Assembly (NCBI RefSeq): GCF_001909285.1
Contig: NZ_MRSV01000001.1
Span: 2,002,556 to 2,066,555, forward strand
Length of the DNA: 64,000 nt
Direction: 5' to 3'
Origin: Exiguobacterium profundum
Lineage (GTDB): Bacteria > Bacillota > Bacilli > Exiguobacteriales > Exiguobacteriaceae
Below the pieces are notes generated by a model, which saw only the letters and a list, made by a program, of their open reading frames with translations, made no database searches and was not told where the DNA came from. How positions within the stretch are numbered: the first letter of the stretch is position 1; each line of letters begins with the position of its first letter. The translations under genes were made by a program, and so were the position numbers. Positions 51,849 to 61,992 of this stretch are shown piece by piece.

Positions 51849-53005
51849 ACTCGCAACTCCTCCCGATACTCATCGACCCGATGTTTGATTCGTTCCATCG
51901 TGTCGTGCCCGAACGTCTCACAAACTTCCTTCGCGACTTCAAATGCGATGACTGCCTCAACGACGAGGGAAGCGGCAGGCACAGCGCACGAGTCACTCCG
52001 CTCGATTTGAGCTAAAAACGCCTCTTTCGTATCGATATCGACCGATTGTAAGGGTTTATAGAGCGTAGGAATGGGTTTCATGACGGCTGAACAAAGGATT
52101 GGCATCCCCGTAGTCATGCCCCCCTCAAATCCACCGAGATGGTTACTGAGTCGCGTATACCCATCATCCCCGTATGCGATCGGGTCCATCACTTCAGAAC
52201 CCGGACGATACGCCATTTCAAACCCTTCACCGAATTCAACACCTTTAAATGCGTTGACACTCATGACCGCTTGTGCGATTTTCGCATCCAGTTTACGGTC
52301 ATACTGCACATACGAGCCAAGTCCCGGTACAACACCATGTACTTCTGTACACACGATTCCACCAATCGAGTCTCCATTTGCCTTGGCCTCATCGATTCGA
52401 CGCATCATCCGCAACGCGGCCTCTTCATCTAACGTACGTACCGGTGAGGCATCAACGACCGCTTGTGCTTCTTGAAGCGAATCAAATGTGCACGACTCCG
52501 CCCGTTCCCCACCAATCACTTTGACATAACTAAAGAGGGATACCCCGATTTGTTGAAGGAGTTGCTTACAGAAAGCCCCGACCGCTACACGAGCCGCTGT
52601 TTCTCGTGCGCTTGAGCGCTCCAATACGTCACGTAAGTCTCGATGGTCGTATTTCATCCCACCGACCAGGTCAGCATGTCCAGGTCTCGGTCGAGAGACG
52701 CGGCGTTTCACTTCGATATCGCTCTCAATCGGTTCAGCCTGCATGACGTGTTTCCAATGCGTATGGTCTTTATTCTCAATCCAAAATGTGATGGGTGCAC
52801 CTGTGGTCACGCCATGCCGTATGCCCGAGCGAACTTCTACCTGGTCGGACTCGATTTGCATGCGGCGCCCTCTACCGTAACCCGATTGACGTTTTTTTAA
52901 CTCTGCATTGATTTGAGAAATATCTATAGAGAGTCCGGCCGGGGCCCCTTCAATGATGACCGTCAGACCGGGACCATGTGATTCACCAGCTGTCAAATAA
53001 CGCAT
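51842..53005 (-). CDS. aroC: Chorismate synthase
   Basis: Last shikimate enzyme, FMN-dependent; named aroF in B. subtilis. The 387-residue protein shows GESHGPGL at its N-terminus, [12 protein letters not shown], and the [12 protein letters not shown] signature. It follows cheR by 10 bases. Confidence 0.97.
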   Translation of the reverse strand: MRYLTAGESHGPGLTVIIEGAPAGLSIDISQINAELKKRQSGYGRGRRMQIESDQVEVRSGIRHGVTTGAPITFWIENKDHTHWKHVMQAEPIESDIEVKRRVSRPRPGHADLVGGMKYDHRDLRDVLERSSARETAARVAVGAFCKQLLQQIGVSLFSYVKVIGGERAESCTFDSLQEAQAVVDASPVRTLDEEAALRMMRRIDEAKANGDSIGGIVCTEVHGVVPGLGSYVQYDRKLDAKIAQAVMSVNAFKGVEFGEGFEMAYRPGSEVMDPIAYGDDGYTRLSNHLGGFEGGMTTGMPILCSAVMKPIPTLYKPLQSVDIDTKEAFLAQIERSDSCAVPAASLVVEAVIAFEVAKEVCETFGHDTMERIKHRVDEYREELRVW

Positions 53006-53014
53006 CCGTTCACC

Positions 53015-53794
53015 TCATCCATCCATTTTTTCATAAAAGATACTTTGCTTCATTGCATAGCCGTAACGTTTCGGTTGGAAAATTTGTTCCGTCCCACCGA
53101 CAAATAGCATCCCACCTGGACGTAACGCCCGTTGGAACGACGTATATACCTTCTCTTTCGCCTCTTCAGTGAAGTAAATCAAGACATTTCGACAGACGAT
53201 CAAATCAAAATTGCGTTCGTACACATCCGCTAACAAGTTATGCTTTTTAAACGTCACCAGCTGCTTGATTTCATCTGAAATATAATAGTCGTCGCCACGA
53301 CGGGTAAAGTAGCGTTTCTGAAACTCCTCAGGCAAATCGATGAGCGCCCGTTCATGGTACTTTCCTTGCTTCGCTTTTTCGATGACGATTTCATCTAAGT
53401 CCGTAGCCATAATTGAAAATTGAGATGGGGCAAGATGTTTCGACAACAACATGGCAAGTGAGTATGGCTCTTCTCCGGTTGAACAGGCAGCACTCCATAC
53501 GCGAAGCTTCCCTTGACTCGAGCGAATCAGATGCGGGAGGATATCCTCTTCAAGCTGTTGCCAACGAATCGGGTTGCGATAAAATTCACTCACATTGATT
53601 GTCATCCGGTCGAGAAACTCTTCATAAAGTTGACGATCTGTATCCATCGCCTTCAAATACTCTAAAAACGATGCATACCCCTTCTTTTCGCGTAGTGCGA
53701 CCATACGGCGCTTCATCTGCGCCTCTTTATATAAGTTCAAGTCAATACCCGACTTGATATAAAACTTTTTTACAAAGATGGCATAATCATTCAT
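53015..53794 (-). CDS. cheR: Chemotaxis protein methyltransferase CheR
   Basis: SAM-dependent methyltransferase that methylates glutamates on chemoreceptors. The 259-residue protein has an N-terminal four-helix segment (MNDYAIFVKKFYIKSGIDLNLYKEAQMKRRM) and the catalytic domain with WSAACSTGEEPYSLAM and DLIVCRNVLIYF. I start at 53794 to match the family; a longer frame to 53899 runs into the ndk terminator. It lies after ndk, as in B. subtilis. Confidence 0.93.
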   Translation of the reverse strand: MNDYAIFVKKFYIKSGIDLNLYKEAQMKRRMVALREKKGYASFLEYLKAMDTDRQLYEEFLDRMTINVSEFYRNPIRWQQLEEDILPHLIRSSQGKLRVWSAACSTGEEPYSLAMLLSKHLAPSQFSIMATDLDEIVIEKAKQGKYHERALIDLPEEFQKRYFTRRGDDYYISDEIKQLVTFKKHNLLADVYERNFDLIVCRNVLIYFTEEAKEKVYTSFQRALRPGGMLFVGGTEQIFQPKRYGYAMKQSIFYEKMDG

Positions 53795-53862
53795 CACCAA
53801 TTTCAACCTCAATTCTTTCTCATTTCCGCATTCTTGTGACCTCAGGCGATTCAAAGAAAAAC

Positions 53863-53888
53863 AAAAAGGGACAGGTTTCCCCGTCCCT
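53863..53888 (-). terminator. Intrinsic terminator of ndk
   Basis: On the minus strand GGGACGGGG-AAA-CCTGTCCC is followed by TTTTTG, immediately after the ndk stop. Confidence 0.82.
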
Positions 53889-53895
53889 CGAAAAG

Positions 53896-54315
53896 TCATG
53901 AAACGTGTGAAGCCACTTCAGCGAACCAAAGTGAGAGTTCACGTTCCGCGCTATCCACACTATCAGAACCATGAATCACGTTTTGTGACATCGTCGATGC
54001 AAAATCACCGCGAATGGTTCCTGGTTGAGCATCCACTGGTTTCGTCTTCCCGATCATTAAACGAGAGACGGCCACGATGTCTTCCCCTTCCCATTCCATC
54101 GCAACGACAGGACCAGAAGTCAAAAACTCGACCAATTCACCAAAGAACGGCTTTTCTTTATGCTCTGCGTAGTGTGCCTCTGCGACCTCAACTGACGGTG
54201 TCACCATTTCGAGACGGTTCAACGTATATCCTTTGTTTTCGAAGCGTGAGATGATTTCCCCAATCAATCCACGTTTTACCCCATCAGGTTTAACCATTAA
54301 AAATGTCTTTTCCAT
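53896..54315 (-). CDS. ndk: Nucleoside diphosphate kinase
   Basis: Balances NTP and dNTP pools through a phosphohistidine. The 139-residue protein starts [19 protein letters not shown] and has the active-site [17 protein letters not shown] start at ATG 54315; the open frame extends to 54414 but the extra 33 residues have no family match. It lies between hepT and cheR. Confidence 0.96.
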   Translation of the reverse strand: MEKTFLMVKPDGVKRGLIGEIISRFENKGYTLNRLEMVTPSVEVAEAHYAEHKEKPFFGELVEFLTSGPVVAMEWEGEDIVAVSRLMIGKTKPVDAQPGTIRGDFASTMSQNVIHGSDSVDSAERELSLWFAEVASHVS

Positions 54316-54407
54316 TCCCCAAATCCCCCTAAGTCTATAAATGTGTACGTTGTACGTATTTAGTGTACACGGTCCAACACATTTTTGAAAGGGTTTACAT
54401 GGGGCAT

Positions 54408-55370
54408 TTACCATTTGCGTTTCCCAATATATTGCGCAATTTCAATTAACGACCGCTTGTCTGGAACATCCGGCAACCCGTCTAGTCGGCGGATGGCACG
54501 GTTGACGTAACGATCAATCGTCCGTTGACTGCGTTCTAACGTTCCGTTTCGTTGCACTTCCCGGACGAGAGATTTCGTCACTTCCGTATCCGTCGAGGCG
54601 TTCACTTGACGGAGGCGTTCATAAAAGTCGGAATCCTCAGATGAATATAGGAGCGGTAACGTTTTATGACCGTGCTTCAAATCTTCCCCGACCGGTTTAC
54701 CGAGCTGAAAACTCTTAGCGGTAAAATCAAGCAAGTCATCCGTCATTTGAAAAGCCATACCGATGTCATATCCAAACAGACTTAATTGCCTCACGATTTG
54801 TGGAGACGCTCCAGAGATGACAGCTCCTGCCGCACAACTCGTTTCAATCAACAGAGCGGTCTTTCGCGCAATCCGATCTAAATAGCGCTTCGGTGATTGC
54901 CCCCACTCAAATTGATCTTGGATTTGATTGATTTCACCGACACAGATTCGTTCCATCGTATCTGCCATGATGCGCATCACTTCTGGTGAATCAATTTCGG
55001 ATACGAGACGAATCGCTTCTCCGAATAACGTATTCCCTGTATACATCGCTACTGTTTCATCATATCGTTCCATCACGGTTGGTTTGCCACGACGGAGCAT
55101 CGCGTCGTCGATGACATCGTCATGGACGAGTGATGCCATATGAATCAACTCAAGACTTGAGGCAACTTTCGTCAAACGGATATCTTTCGTCTCACCGAAC
55201 CCGGCGCTCAGTAAGACGAAGGCGGGTCGGATGCGCTTGCCACCAGCATCGAGTAATTGGCGCGATGCCGATTCAATGACAGGGTGGTCCGTCCTGACTC
55301 GAGTAGATAAGAATTGATCGATTTGATCAATCTCTCGGTTCATATGACGATAAAGTCGCTTCAAAGACAT
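54408..55370 (-). CDS. hepT: Heptaprenyl diphosphate synthase component II
   Basis: Catalytic subunit making the C35 side chain of menaquinone. The 320-residue all-helical protein has the first Asp-rich motif [10 protein letters not shown] (aligned with DDxxD) and the second QMTDDLLDF. It works with HepS, encoded two genes upstream, and next to menG. Confidence 0.94.
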   Translation of the reverse strand: MSLKRLYRHMNREIDQIDQFLSTRVRTDHPVIESASRQLLDAGGKRIRPAFVLLSAGFGETKDIRLTKVASSLELIHMASLVHDDVIDDAMLRRGKPTVMERYDETVAMYTGNTLFGEAIRLVSEIDSPEVMRIMADTMERICVGEINQIQDQFEWGQSPKRYLDRIARKTALLIETSCAAGAVISGASPQIVRQLSLFGYDIGMAFQMTDDLLDFTAKSFQLGKPVGEDLKHGHKTLPLLYSSEDSDFYERLRQVNASTDTEVTKSLVREVQRNGTLERSQRTIDRYVNRAIRRLDGLPDVPDKRSLIEIAQYIGKRKW

Positions 55371-55373
55371 GGT

Positions 55374-56075
55374 TCACCACTTCTTTCCTAGATGCATGGC
55401 ACATGCACCTCCGGAGAATGTCTTCACTTCGACTTGTTCAAACCCGGCATCTTCGAACATCCGCTTGAGAGTCAAACGGTCTGGGAACTGATCGGTCGAC
55501 TCCTGCAACCACTTATACTGATCGTATGAACCGGCAAATACCTTACCGAAAAGCGGCATGACCGTTCCAAAGTAAAAACGGTACAACTCTTTAAAAAGCG
55601 GTGCTGTCGGTTGGCTCGTTTCGAGACAAACGACTGTTCCACCTGGTTTCAAGACGCGGTGCATTTCACGCAAGACCGTCATGTAGTCTGGAACGTTTCG
55701 GAGTCCAAATCCGATTGTGACATAGTCAAAGGAGTTGTCACCAAACGGAAGAGCCATCGCATTTCCATGAAGCAATTCGATGTTCGGCCAAGATTTGACC
55801 TTTTCCTCTCCCACTTTTAGCATGTTCTCTGAAAAATCGAGTCCTTTCACAACACCCGTGTTTCCAGCAGCATCTGCCAATTGAATCGTCCAGTCAGCCG
55901 TCCCGCAACAAACGTCTAAACATTTAGCCCCCGGAAAGACGTTCATTTTTTTCATTGTTGTCCGTCGCCACCATTTATGAAGTCGGAAGCTGATAATCGA
56001 GTTCATCGTATCGTAGCTCGGAGAAATGGACTGAAATACTTCGTATACTTTTTGCTCTTTTTTTATCGGTTGCAA
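55374..56075 (-). CDS. menG: Demethylmenaquinone methyltransferase
   Basis: SAM-dependent last step of menaquinone synthesis (UbiE/MenG). The 233-residue protein has [18 protein letters not shown] at its N-terminus, the SAM-binding [12 protein letters not shown] and [18 protein letters not shown]. The start codon is TTG at 56075, after AAAGGATG with suitable spacing; no in-frame ATG fits. It lies between hepS and hepT. Confidence 0.95.
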   Translation of the reverse strand: MQPIKKEQKVYEVFQSISPSYDTMNSIISFRLHKWWRRTTMKKMNVFPGAKCLDVCCGTADWTIQLADAAGNTGVVKGLDFSENMLKVGEEKVKSWPNIELLHGNAMALPFGDNSFDYVTIGFGLRNVPDYMTVLREMHRVLKPGGTVVCLETSQPTAPLFKELYRFYFGTVMPLFGKVFAGSYDQYKWLQESTDQFPDRLTLKRMFEDAGFEQVEVKTFSGGACAMHLGKKW

Positions 56076-56095
56076 CGCGTAACATCCTTTCCGTT

Positions 56096-56668
56096 CTAAG
56101 CGACCGCATGCGCGAGCAACTTCGTGAGTTGCTCTTTTTGGTCTTGTTTAAGCGCTGTCGCTTTCATTTCAATCATTCGTTTCCCGCTCGTTGTCAAATA
56201 AGGTTGTTCAATCAGTTCGGAAAGTGTTTGAATCAATCCGACGTTCGCTTCGAGCCAAACGTTCATTGAAACGTTCTTCTCAAGCAATAAGGTGCACTTC
56301 GCCGCATTGACCCGCTGTACAGACTGACCGAATCGATCACTGTATGATGATGGAAAGTCCGTCAAGATTTTATAAAACTGAGCCGATGCAAAGTCCCCGG
56401 CGAGCACTTTTAATTGGCGTGCCAAAGACCCCTTCGGGCTGCTGTTTACTTGGTCGTGTAAATCAAGCGCTTGATGTGCGAAATAGGTTGCCATCACGAG
56501 TTGTCGATGCTCAATCGATTCCAAATCAATCATCTCGACCATCCAACGAAGCAATAACATGTCGACGGCTGGTACAACCTCGTGTTTCGTCAAATAGGGA
56601 TGATTCATACGTGTTTCGATTTGACGAGCAAGGTCTGTGACAACGAATTCATTTGTCAACTGTTCCAT
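56096..56668 (-). CDS. hepS: Heptaprenyl diphosphate synthase component I
   Basis: Small subunit that pairs with HepT to set chain length. The 190-residue helical protein has no Asp-rich catalytic motif, as expected for HepS. Identification rests on position and pattern ([26 protein letters not shown]). Start ATG 56668 follows AGGGGGGAT. The folE-mtrB genes that separate it from hbs in B. subtilis are absent. Confidence 0.86.
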   Translation of the reverse strand: MEQLTNEFVVTDLARQIETRMNHPYLTKHEVVPAVDMLLLRWMVEMIDLESIEHRQLVMATYFAHQALDLHDQVNSSPKGSLARQLKVLAGDFASAQFYKILTDFPSSYSDRFGQSVQRVNAAKCTLLLEKNVSMNVWLEANVGLIQTLSELIEQPYLTTSGKRMIEMKATALKQDQKEQLTKLLAHAVA

Positions 56669-56756
56669 GCTATCCCCCCTCGTCCACTTCATTGTCATTC
56701 TGACATAGTATAGCACATTTTTGTCACATTCACGTCATTCGAACTCGTAAACCCAA

Positions 56757-56781
56757 CAAAAAAAGCCGCCTTTCGGCGACT
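56757..56781 (-). terminator. Intrinsic terminator of the HU gene
   Basis: On the minus strand GTCGCCGAAAGGCGGC is followed by six T and a further T-rich stretch. Confidence 0.82.
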
Positions 56782-56794
56782 TATGTATTGCAGA

Positions 56795-57067
56795 TTACTT
56801 GACCGCATCTTTGAGCGCTTTACCTGCTTTGAATGCAGGAACTTTGCTCGCTGGGATTTCGATATCTTCTTTTGTACGTGGGTTACGACCTTTACGGGCA
56901 GCACGCTCACGAACTTCAAAAGTACCAAAACCGATCAATTGAATTTTCTCACCGTTTTGGAGTGCTTCAGTGATTGATTCAAACGTAGCTTCTACGATTT
57001 TCGTTGCTTCTTTTTTAGAAACATCGGCTTTCTCAGTAACAGCTTGGATCAATTCAGTTTTGTTCAT
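56795..57067 (-). CDS. hbs: DNA-binding protein HU
   Basis: Nucleoid-associated histone-like dimer. The 90-residue protein is typical: [41 protein letters not shown] (beta-arm with the conserved RNP) and [15 protein letters not shown] at the C-terminus. The ATG follows GGAGGTGA. A strong promoter lies upstream. Confidence 0.97.
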   Translation of the reverse strand: MNKTELIQAVTEKADVSKKEATKIVEATFESITEALQNGEKIQLIGFGTFEVRERAARKGRNPRTKEDIEIPASKVPAFKAGKALKDAVK

Positions 57068-57105
57068 CACGATTCACCTCCTCTCACAGGGAGTTTACGG
57101 GATTA

Positions 57106-57134
57106 ATCATATCGTACAAACGTTGATATGACAA
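57106..57134 (-). promoter_or_regulatory. Sigma-A promoter of the HU gene
   Basis: On the minus strand TTGTCA (57129-57134) and TATGAT (57106-57111) are 17 bases apart, about 40 bases before the start codon. Confidence 0.7.
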
Positions 57135-57176
57135 CATTTTTTGTTTTTTTTTTCGACATTCACTGTCAAAACAGGT

Positions 57177-57887
57177 TCAGTTGTTAAAAAAAACGACTTC
57201 TCCTTGTTCATCAATTGTGTATCCTTGCGAATAAGCTGGGGCGAATGGAGCATCTTTATAGAGCAAATAACGAATATCTTCGCCAATTTCCGGCGACTCA
57301 TCCGTCTTTTGAAGCGCTTCCTTCACATCTTCTCGATAGTCTACAAACAGTTGGCCCGTGCCATCCACATAGATCGGAAGTTCACGATCCGAATAAGGAC
57401 TTGGAATGAACGGCTCTTCTGTGACAAAGATTTTATCATAATCGAGCGTGAACTGATTCTTACCTAATGATCCGTCAAATGGGAACTTGCCTTCTTTTGC
57501 CCGAAATGCGTTGATGTTCGTTTGAAGTTGTTGCAACCGCTCAGACACACGCAAGTCGATCAGCTTCACGGTCGGTTCCGTCTCGACATCGACGAGGATA
57601 TATTGGAACAACCCGCCACCTTCGAAACTATTCGCCGGTGGGTCCGCTAAATAGCCAGGCACGAGACGAGCGAATTCAACTGGGTAACGCTCCATGAGAG
57701 GCGTTTCTGCTGGTTTCGTTTTGATTGGCAATACCCCAGATTGCTCACGATAGGCATCGACCGCACTTTGTACCGTATTCAATTGATCTTCGTACGGGAT
57801 ATTGTTGGCCCGCTCTGATTCAGGAAACATACACCCTGCTAACAGTGTCGTCAAAACCAGACTGATAGCGACAATCTTTTTTTTCTT
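57177..57887 (-). CDS. yphF: YphF-like lipoprotein, start codon apparently lost
   Basis: About 236 residues. The reading frame opens KKKIVAISLVLTTLLAGCM, a signal peptide with lipobox LLAGC, followed by a soluble extracytoplasmic domain (VQSAVDAYREQSGVLPIKTKPA ... YVDGTGQLFVDYREDVKEAL). The expected ATG is at 57885-57887, 9 bases after GGAGG, but reads AAG, inside an A-rich stretch; no other sensible start exists downstream. Position after yphE and before hbs matches yphF of B. subtilis (spoIVA missing between). A single T-to-A base error would explain it. Function unknown. Confidence 0.75.
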   Translation of the reverse strand, partial: KKKKIVAISLVLTTLLAGCMFPESERANNIPYEDQLNTVQSAVDAYREQSGVLPIKTKPAETPLMERYPVEFARLVPGYLADPPANSFEGGGLFQYILVDVETEPTVKLIDLRVSERLQQLQTNINAFRAKEGKFPFDGSLGKNQFTLDYDKIFVTEEPFIPSPYSDRELPIYVDGTGQLFVDYREDVKEALQKTDESPEIGEDIRYLLYKDAPFAPAYSQGYTIDEQGEVVFFNN

Positions 57888-57892
57888 TTCGT

Positions 57893-58093
57893 TTATCCTC
57901 CAGTCGGTCCTGAGACGACGACAAAAATCATGATTACAGTCCCAAATAAGAAAATGATGAAAGCAATCAGTCTGACGAGCGTGGCGAACCAACCGCTCAG
58001 TTTCGTATGACTGAGTGCGACCATTAATGCAGCGATGGCGAAAGCTCCGATCCCTGCGAATGATATCCACATTTTGATGAGTGACGGTGTCAC
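57893..58093 (-). CDS. yphE: DUF2768 (YphE-like) small membrane protein
   Basis: A 66-residue protein with two membrane helices (MWISFAGIGAFAIAALMV and LIAFIIFLFGTVIMIFVVV). The GTG at 58093 follows GGGGGAT. It lies after gpsA and before the lipoprotein gene, the yphE position. The function is unknown; it is small and could be a regulatory subunit. Confidence 0.8.
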   Translation of the reverse strand: MTPSLIKMWISFAGIGAFAIAALMVALSHTKLSGWFATLVRLIAFIIFLFGTVIMIFVVVSGPTGG

Positions 58094-58135
58094 GTCTATC
58101 CCCCTACTTTCTCTATGTTCTCCAGACTTCAAGAA

Positions 58136-58178
58136 AAACAAAAAAAAGCGAGGAACTGAACGAAAACGTCAGCTCCTC
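58136..58178 (-). terminator. Intrinsic terminator of the der-gpsA operon
   Basis: On the minus strand GAGGAGCTGAC-GTTTTC-GTTCAGTTCCTC is followed by a T8 run, just beyond the gpsA stop. Confidence 0.82.
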
Positions 58179-58189
58179 TCTCAATCTGT

Positions 58190-59215
58190 CTATTCTTCAA
58201 AATGAAAAACTTGTTCCATCTCGTGTTTTTGCGGGCGTCTCATCAATTTTTTCACTTCATCATGAGGACTCTTCCCTTCAAACAACACGTTATAGAGAGC
58301 CTCTGTGATCGGCATCTCCACACCCGCTTCTTTGGCGAGGGAATGGGCTGCTTCACAGGCACGGACGCCTTCGACGACCATTCCCATGTTCCCGAGAACG
58401 TCTTCTAATTTTTCACCACGACCGATGGCGTTACCAGCTCGCCAGTTACGGCTATGTTGTGACGTCGCCGTCACAATCAAGTCTCCGATCCCTGTCAATC
58501 CTGAGAACGAGGCAGGGTTCGCTCCAAGCTTCACGCCAAGTCGAGCAATTTCGACAATCCCACGAGTCATGAGGGCAGCTTTCGCGTTGTCCCCATAACC
58601 AAGCCCATCCGTCATACCCGCCGCTAGGGCGATGATATTTTTCAGTGCTCCATCGTACTCGGCTCCAACGACATCAGAATTCAAGTACACGCGGAACTGA
58701 TCGTTTGTGAGGAGCTCCTGCACTTCATCCGCGACATCAAGGTCGGCACATGCGATTGTGATGGTCGTCGGTTTACGGACCGCAACCTCTTCAGCATGAG
58801 TTGGTCCAGTTAATACACCGATTGCCCGACGCTTAGAAGGATCGATTTCTTCGGCGATGATTTCTGAAAGGCGCTTATGCGTTTTTGGTTCGATCCCCTT
58901 TGCGGCATGAACGATGGTGACAGGTTCCGTCAACAATGTGTTCAATTCCTTTGAGACAGGACGAATCGCCGAACTCGGGACGACGAGAAAGACGATACTT
59001 CGACCATCTAACGCTTCTTTCAAGTTCGTCGTCGCACGAATTGATTCAGGTAATGGCGCGTCTTTCAAATAAAACGAGTTCGTATGTGACGAATTGATTT
59101 CATCCACATGTTCTTGTTCACGTCCATAGAGCAGGACATCATGGCCATTATCCGCTAACACGAGCGAGATGGCCGTTCCCCAGCTCCCCGCTCCGATGAC
59201 AGCTACGTTTGCCAT
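58190..59215 (-). CDS. gpsA: Glycerol-3-phosphate dehydrogenase [NAD(P)+]
   Basis: Makes sn-glycerol 3-phosphate from dihydroxyacetone phosphate for phospholipids. The 341-residue protein has the Rossmann motif VIGAGSWGTAISLVLADNGHDV, the AAKGIE substrate loop and the GLTGIGDLIVTATSQHSRN signature. ATG 59215 (GGGGGTG upstream) is preferred to 59224. Co-transcribed with der. Confidence 0.97.
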   Translation of the reverse strand: MANVAVIGAGSWGTAISLVLADNGHDVLLYGREQEHVDEINSSHTNSFYLKDAPLPESIRATTNLKEALDGRSIVFLVVPSSAIRPVSKELNTLLTEPVTIVHAAKGIEPKTHKRLSEIIAEEIDPSKRRAIGVLTGPTHAEEVAVRKPTTITIACADLDVADEVQELLTNDQFRVYLNSDVVGAEYDGALKNIIALAAGMTDGLGYGDNAKAALMTRGIVEIARLGVKLGANPASFSGLTGIGDLIVTATSQHSRNWRAGNAIGRGEKLEDVLGNMGMVVEGVRACEAAHSLAKEAGVEMPITEALYNVLFEGKSPHDEVKKLMRRPQKHEMEQVFHFEE

Positions 59216-59232
59216 AAGTGGCACCCCCGTTA

Positions 59233-60543
59233 TTAGTTTTTCTGACGAGCCACGATGTGAATCGGTGTCCCGGTGAAGTCAAATGCTTTACGGATTTGAT
59301 TCTCTAAATAACGTTTATACGAAAAATGCAACAACTCAGGATCGTTGACAAACAAGACGAACGTCGGCGGCTCGATGGCCACTTGAGTTGCGTAGTTGAT
59401 CTTCAATCGTTGTCCTTTATCCGTCGGTGTCGGGTTCATCGCGACTGCATCGACGATGACATCGTTCAATACGCTCGTCGAGATACGACGGCGATGTGTT
59501 TCTGCCACTTGTTTGATGACAGGCAACAATGTCTGCAAGCGTTTTGACGTGAGCGCTGATAAGAAGACAACCGGCGCATAGTCGAGGAATAAGAATTCTT
59601 GACGAATCTTCTCTTCCATCTTCTTCATCGTCTTATCATCTTTTTCGACGGCATTCCATTTATTGACGACGATGACAATCGCCTTCCCGGCTTCATGCGC
59701 GAGACCTGCGACACGCTTGTCCTGCTCGATGATTCCTTCTTCCCCGTCGAGGACGACGAGAACCACGTTCGAGCGTTCAATCGCCTTTTGTGCGCGCATG
59801 ACACTATAACGCTCTGTCGATTCATATACTTTTCCGCGTTTACGCATACCTGCCGTATCGATGATGACGTACTCTTGTCCGTCACGTGTGAACGGTGTAT
59901 CAATCGCATCGCGAGTCGTACCTGCAATGTTTGAAACGATGACACGCTCTTCACCGAGGATTGAGTTCGTCAAGCTTGATTTCCCTACGTTCGGGCGACC
60001 GATCAATGAGAACTGAATCACGTCTTCGTTGTATTCGTACTCGTCTTTTTCTGGAGCGAGTTCAAATACTTGGTCTAACAAGTCACCGAGTCCTAACCCG
60101 TGCGTACCCGAAATCGGGAACGGATCTCCGAATCCGAGGGAATAAAACTCATACATGAGATCTCGCATTTCAAAGTTATCGACTTTGTTGACGGCAAGAA
60201 CGATCGGTTTATTCGAACGGAACAACAAGTTCGCAACCTCTTCATCAGCCGCCGTGATCCCTTCACGTCCATTCACCATGAAGATGATGACGTCTGCTTC
60301 ATCGATGGCGAGTTCCGCCTGATGACGCATTTGAACGAGCAACGGCTCGTCCCCTACTTCGATCCCACCTGTATCGATTAAATGGAACTTACGGTTGAGC
60401 CACTCTCCTGTTCCGTAAATACGGTCACGTGTGACACCCGGTTTATCATCGACGATCGAGACACGATCACCGATGATACGGTTAAAAATTGTGGATTTTC
60501 CGATATTCGGACGGCCAACGATGGCCACTACTGGAATTCCCAT
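59233..60543 (-). CDS. der: Ribosome-associated GTPase Der (EngA)
   Basis: Essential 50S-assembly GTPase with two G domains in tandem. First domain: [25 protein letters not shown] and NKVD; second: [31 protein letters not shown] and NKWN. The C-terminal 90 residues form the KH-like domain. 436 residues, the usual length. gpsA follows. Confidence 0.98.
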   Translation of the reverse strand: MGIPVVAIVGRPNIGKSTIFNRIIGDRVSIVDDKPGVTRDRIYGTGEWLNRKFHLIDTGGIEVGDEPLLVQMRHQAELAIDEADVIIFMVNGREGITAADEEVANLLFRSNKPIVLAVNKVDNFEMRDLMYEFYSLGFGDPFPISGTHGLGLGDLLDQVFELAPEKDEYEYNEDVIQFSLIGRPNVGKSSLTNSILGEERVIVSNIAGTTRDAIDTPFTRDGQEYVIIDTAGMRKRGKVYESTERYSVMRAQKAIERSNVVLVVLDGEEGIIEQDKRVAGLAHEAGKAIVIVVNKWNAVEKDDKTMKKMEEKIRQEFLFLDYAPVVFLSALTSKRLQTLLPVIKQVAETHRRRISTSVLNDVIVDAVAMNPTPTDKGQRLKINYATQVAIEPPTFVLFVNDPELLHFSYKRYLENQIRKAFDFTGTPIHIVARQKN

Positions 60544-60640
60544 AACAACACCTCACTAACTTTCTATCAAAATTTCATCATTTCATCATTTCGAAACGCA
60601 ACTTACCTATCATATCACAGGCAAAATTAAGTGACCATAC

Positions 60641-60670
60641 AAAAAGAAGCGGGAGCATGACTCCCGCTTG
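60641..60670 (-). terminator. Intrinsic terminator of the S1-like gene
   Basis: On the minus strand AAGCGGGAG-TCAT-GCTCCCGCTT is followed by CTTTTTG, shortly after the stop at 60681. Confidence 0.85.
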
Positions 60671-60680
60671 AACGATCATC

Positions 60681-61829
60681 TTATTTAGAGTCGTCCGAAG
60701 AATCATCACCTGTCAATTCTGAGACAGAGAATCCTCCTTGGTCGCTATATTCATCAAGTAACGCTTGATCATCATCTTGACGAGTCGGTTCAGATGATTC
60801 GAGCGCACGCATCGACAATGAGATTTTCTTATCATCGAGATGAACATCTAGCACCTTCACCTTCACTTCTTGGCCTTCTGACAAGACTTCAGACGGCGTC
60901 GCGATGTGACGGTTCGCAATTTGCGAGATGTGAAGCAGACCTTCCACTTGTGGTGCGACTTCGACAAACGCACCGAACGTCACGAGACGTTTGACAGTTC
61001 CTTCGATGACATCTCCCGGCTGGATCTTCCCTTCAATGGTTTCCCACGGACCAGGTTGTGTCTCTTTAATGGAAAGTTTCACTTTTTCATTATCTAATTC
61101 GAGCCCGAGCACTTTCACTTTCACGCGGTCGCCTTCAGTTACGACGTCGCTCGGCTTCTCGACGCGGCTATGTGCCATTTCCGAGATGTGAACGAGACCG
61201 TCCACGCCACCGATATCGACGAACGCCCCAAAATCAGTTAATCGTTGGACTGTTCCTTCGATTACTTGTCCGACTTCAAGCGATTCGAGCGTTTCTGATT
61301 TCTTCGCGCTCATCTCTTCTTCGACAACTGCTTTATGTGACAAGATGACGCGATTTTTTTCGCGGTCTTTCTCGACGACTTTTACGGTAATTGGGTTATT
61401 CAAGTATGACGAGAAGTCTTCGACGAAGTGACTTTCGACAAGGGATGCAGGGATAAATCCACGGATTCCAATATCGACGACAAGACCACCTTTGACCTTA
61501 TCTTTCACCATCACTTCAAACACTTCACCTGATTCGAATTTTTCAACGATGCGATCCCATGCTGCTTCGGCATCGACGTCTTTTTTCGAAACGACTACTT
61601 CTTCGTCCGTGACCTTTTTCACTTTGACACGAATCTCGTCGTTCACTTGGAGTGATTCGTTTAAATCGTCTAGATGCATGCTTGATACTTCGCTAATTGG
61701 CAAAATCGCTTCGGTTTTATAACCGATATCGATCAGCGCTTGCTTATCCTCGATTTTGACGACTGTTCCGGTCACAATTTGACCACGATTAATTTCAAAA
61801 TCAGGCATATCTTTCATTTCTTCGACCAT
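60681..61829 (-). CDS. S1 RNA-binding domain protein (YpfD / RpsA homologue)
   Basis: A 382-residue protein with four S1 domains at about residues 14-80, 98-165, 185-255 and 270-340; each shows the G-x-V-V-G-T-V ... G-A-F-V-D-I pattern, for example QRLTDFGAFVDIGGVDGLVHISEMA. The C-terminal 30 residues are acidic. It corresponds to YpfD of B. subtilis, a short S1 homologue associated with 30S ribosomes in Firmicutes. It sits between plsC and der. Confidence 0.93.
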   Translation of the reverse strand: MVEEMKDMPDFEINRGQIVTGTVVKIEDKQALIDIGYKTEAILPISEVSSMHLDDLNESLQVNDEIRVKVKKVTDEEVVVSKKDVDAEAAWDRIVEKFESGEVFEVMVKDKVKGGLVVDIGIRGFIPASLVESHFVEDFSSYLNNPITVKVVEKDREKNRVILSHKAVVEEEMSAKKSETLESLEVGQVIEGTVQRLTDFGAFVDIGGVDGLVHISEMAHSRVEKPSDVVTEGDRVKVKVLGLELDNEKVKLSIKETQPGPWETIEGKIQPGDVIEGTVKRLVTFGAFVEVAPQVEGLLHISQIANRHIATPSEVLSEGQEVKVKVLDVHLDDKKISLSMRALESSEPTRQDDDQALLDEYSDQGGFSVSELTGDDSSDDSK

Positions 61830-61857
61830 TCCAACACTACCCCCTCACGATGAGTAC

Positions 61858-61880
61858 AAAAAGGAGCGCCAAAGGCGCTT
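61858..61880 (-). terminator. Intrinsic terminator of the cmk-plsC operon
   Basis: On the minus strand AGCGCC-TTT-GGCGCT is followed by CCTTTTTG. It comes about 110 bases after the plsC stop. Confidence 0.75.
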
Positions 61881-61992
61881 ACACCTAGTATAAATCTCTT
61901 ATAATTCCGAGAATTTGTCAAGGCGTTATGAAGATTGTACCTCTATTGAAAGAAGTTTAAACCTCAATTCCACAATCCGTTTTTTACTTCGT

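Noticed and set aside
57888-58070. Longer start for the yphF frame (ATG at 58070)
   Set aside because: The added N-terminus overlaps the DUF2768 gene in another frame, is rich in Arg and His, and precedes a signal peptide, so it is not natural protein.
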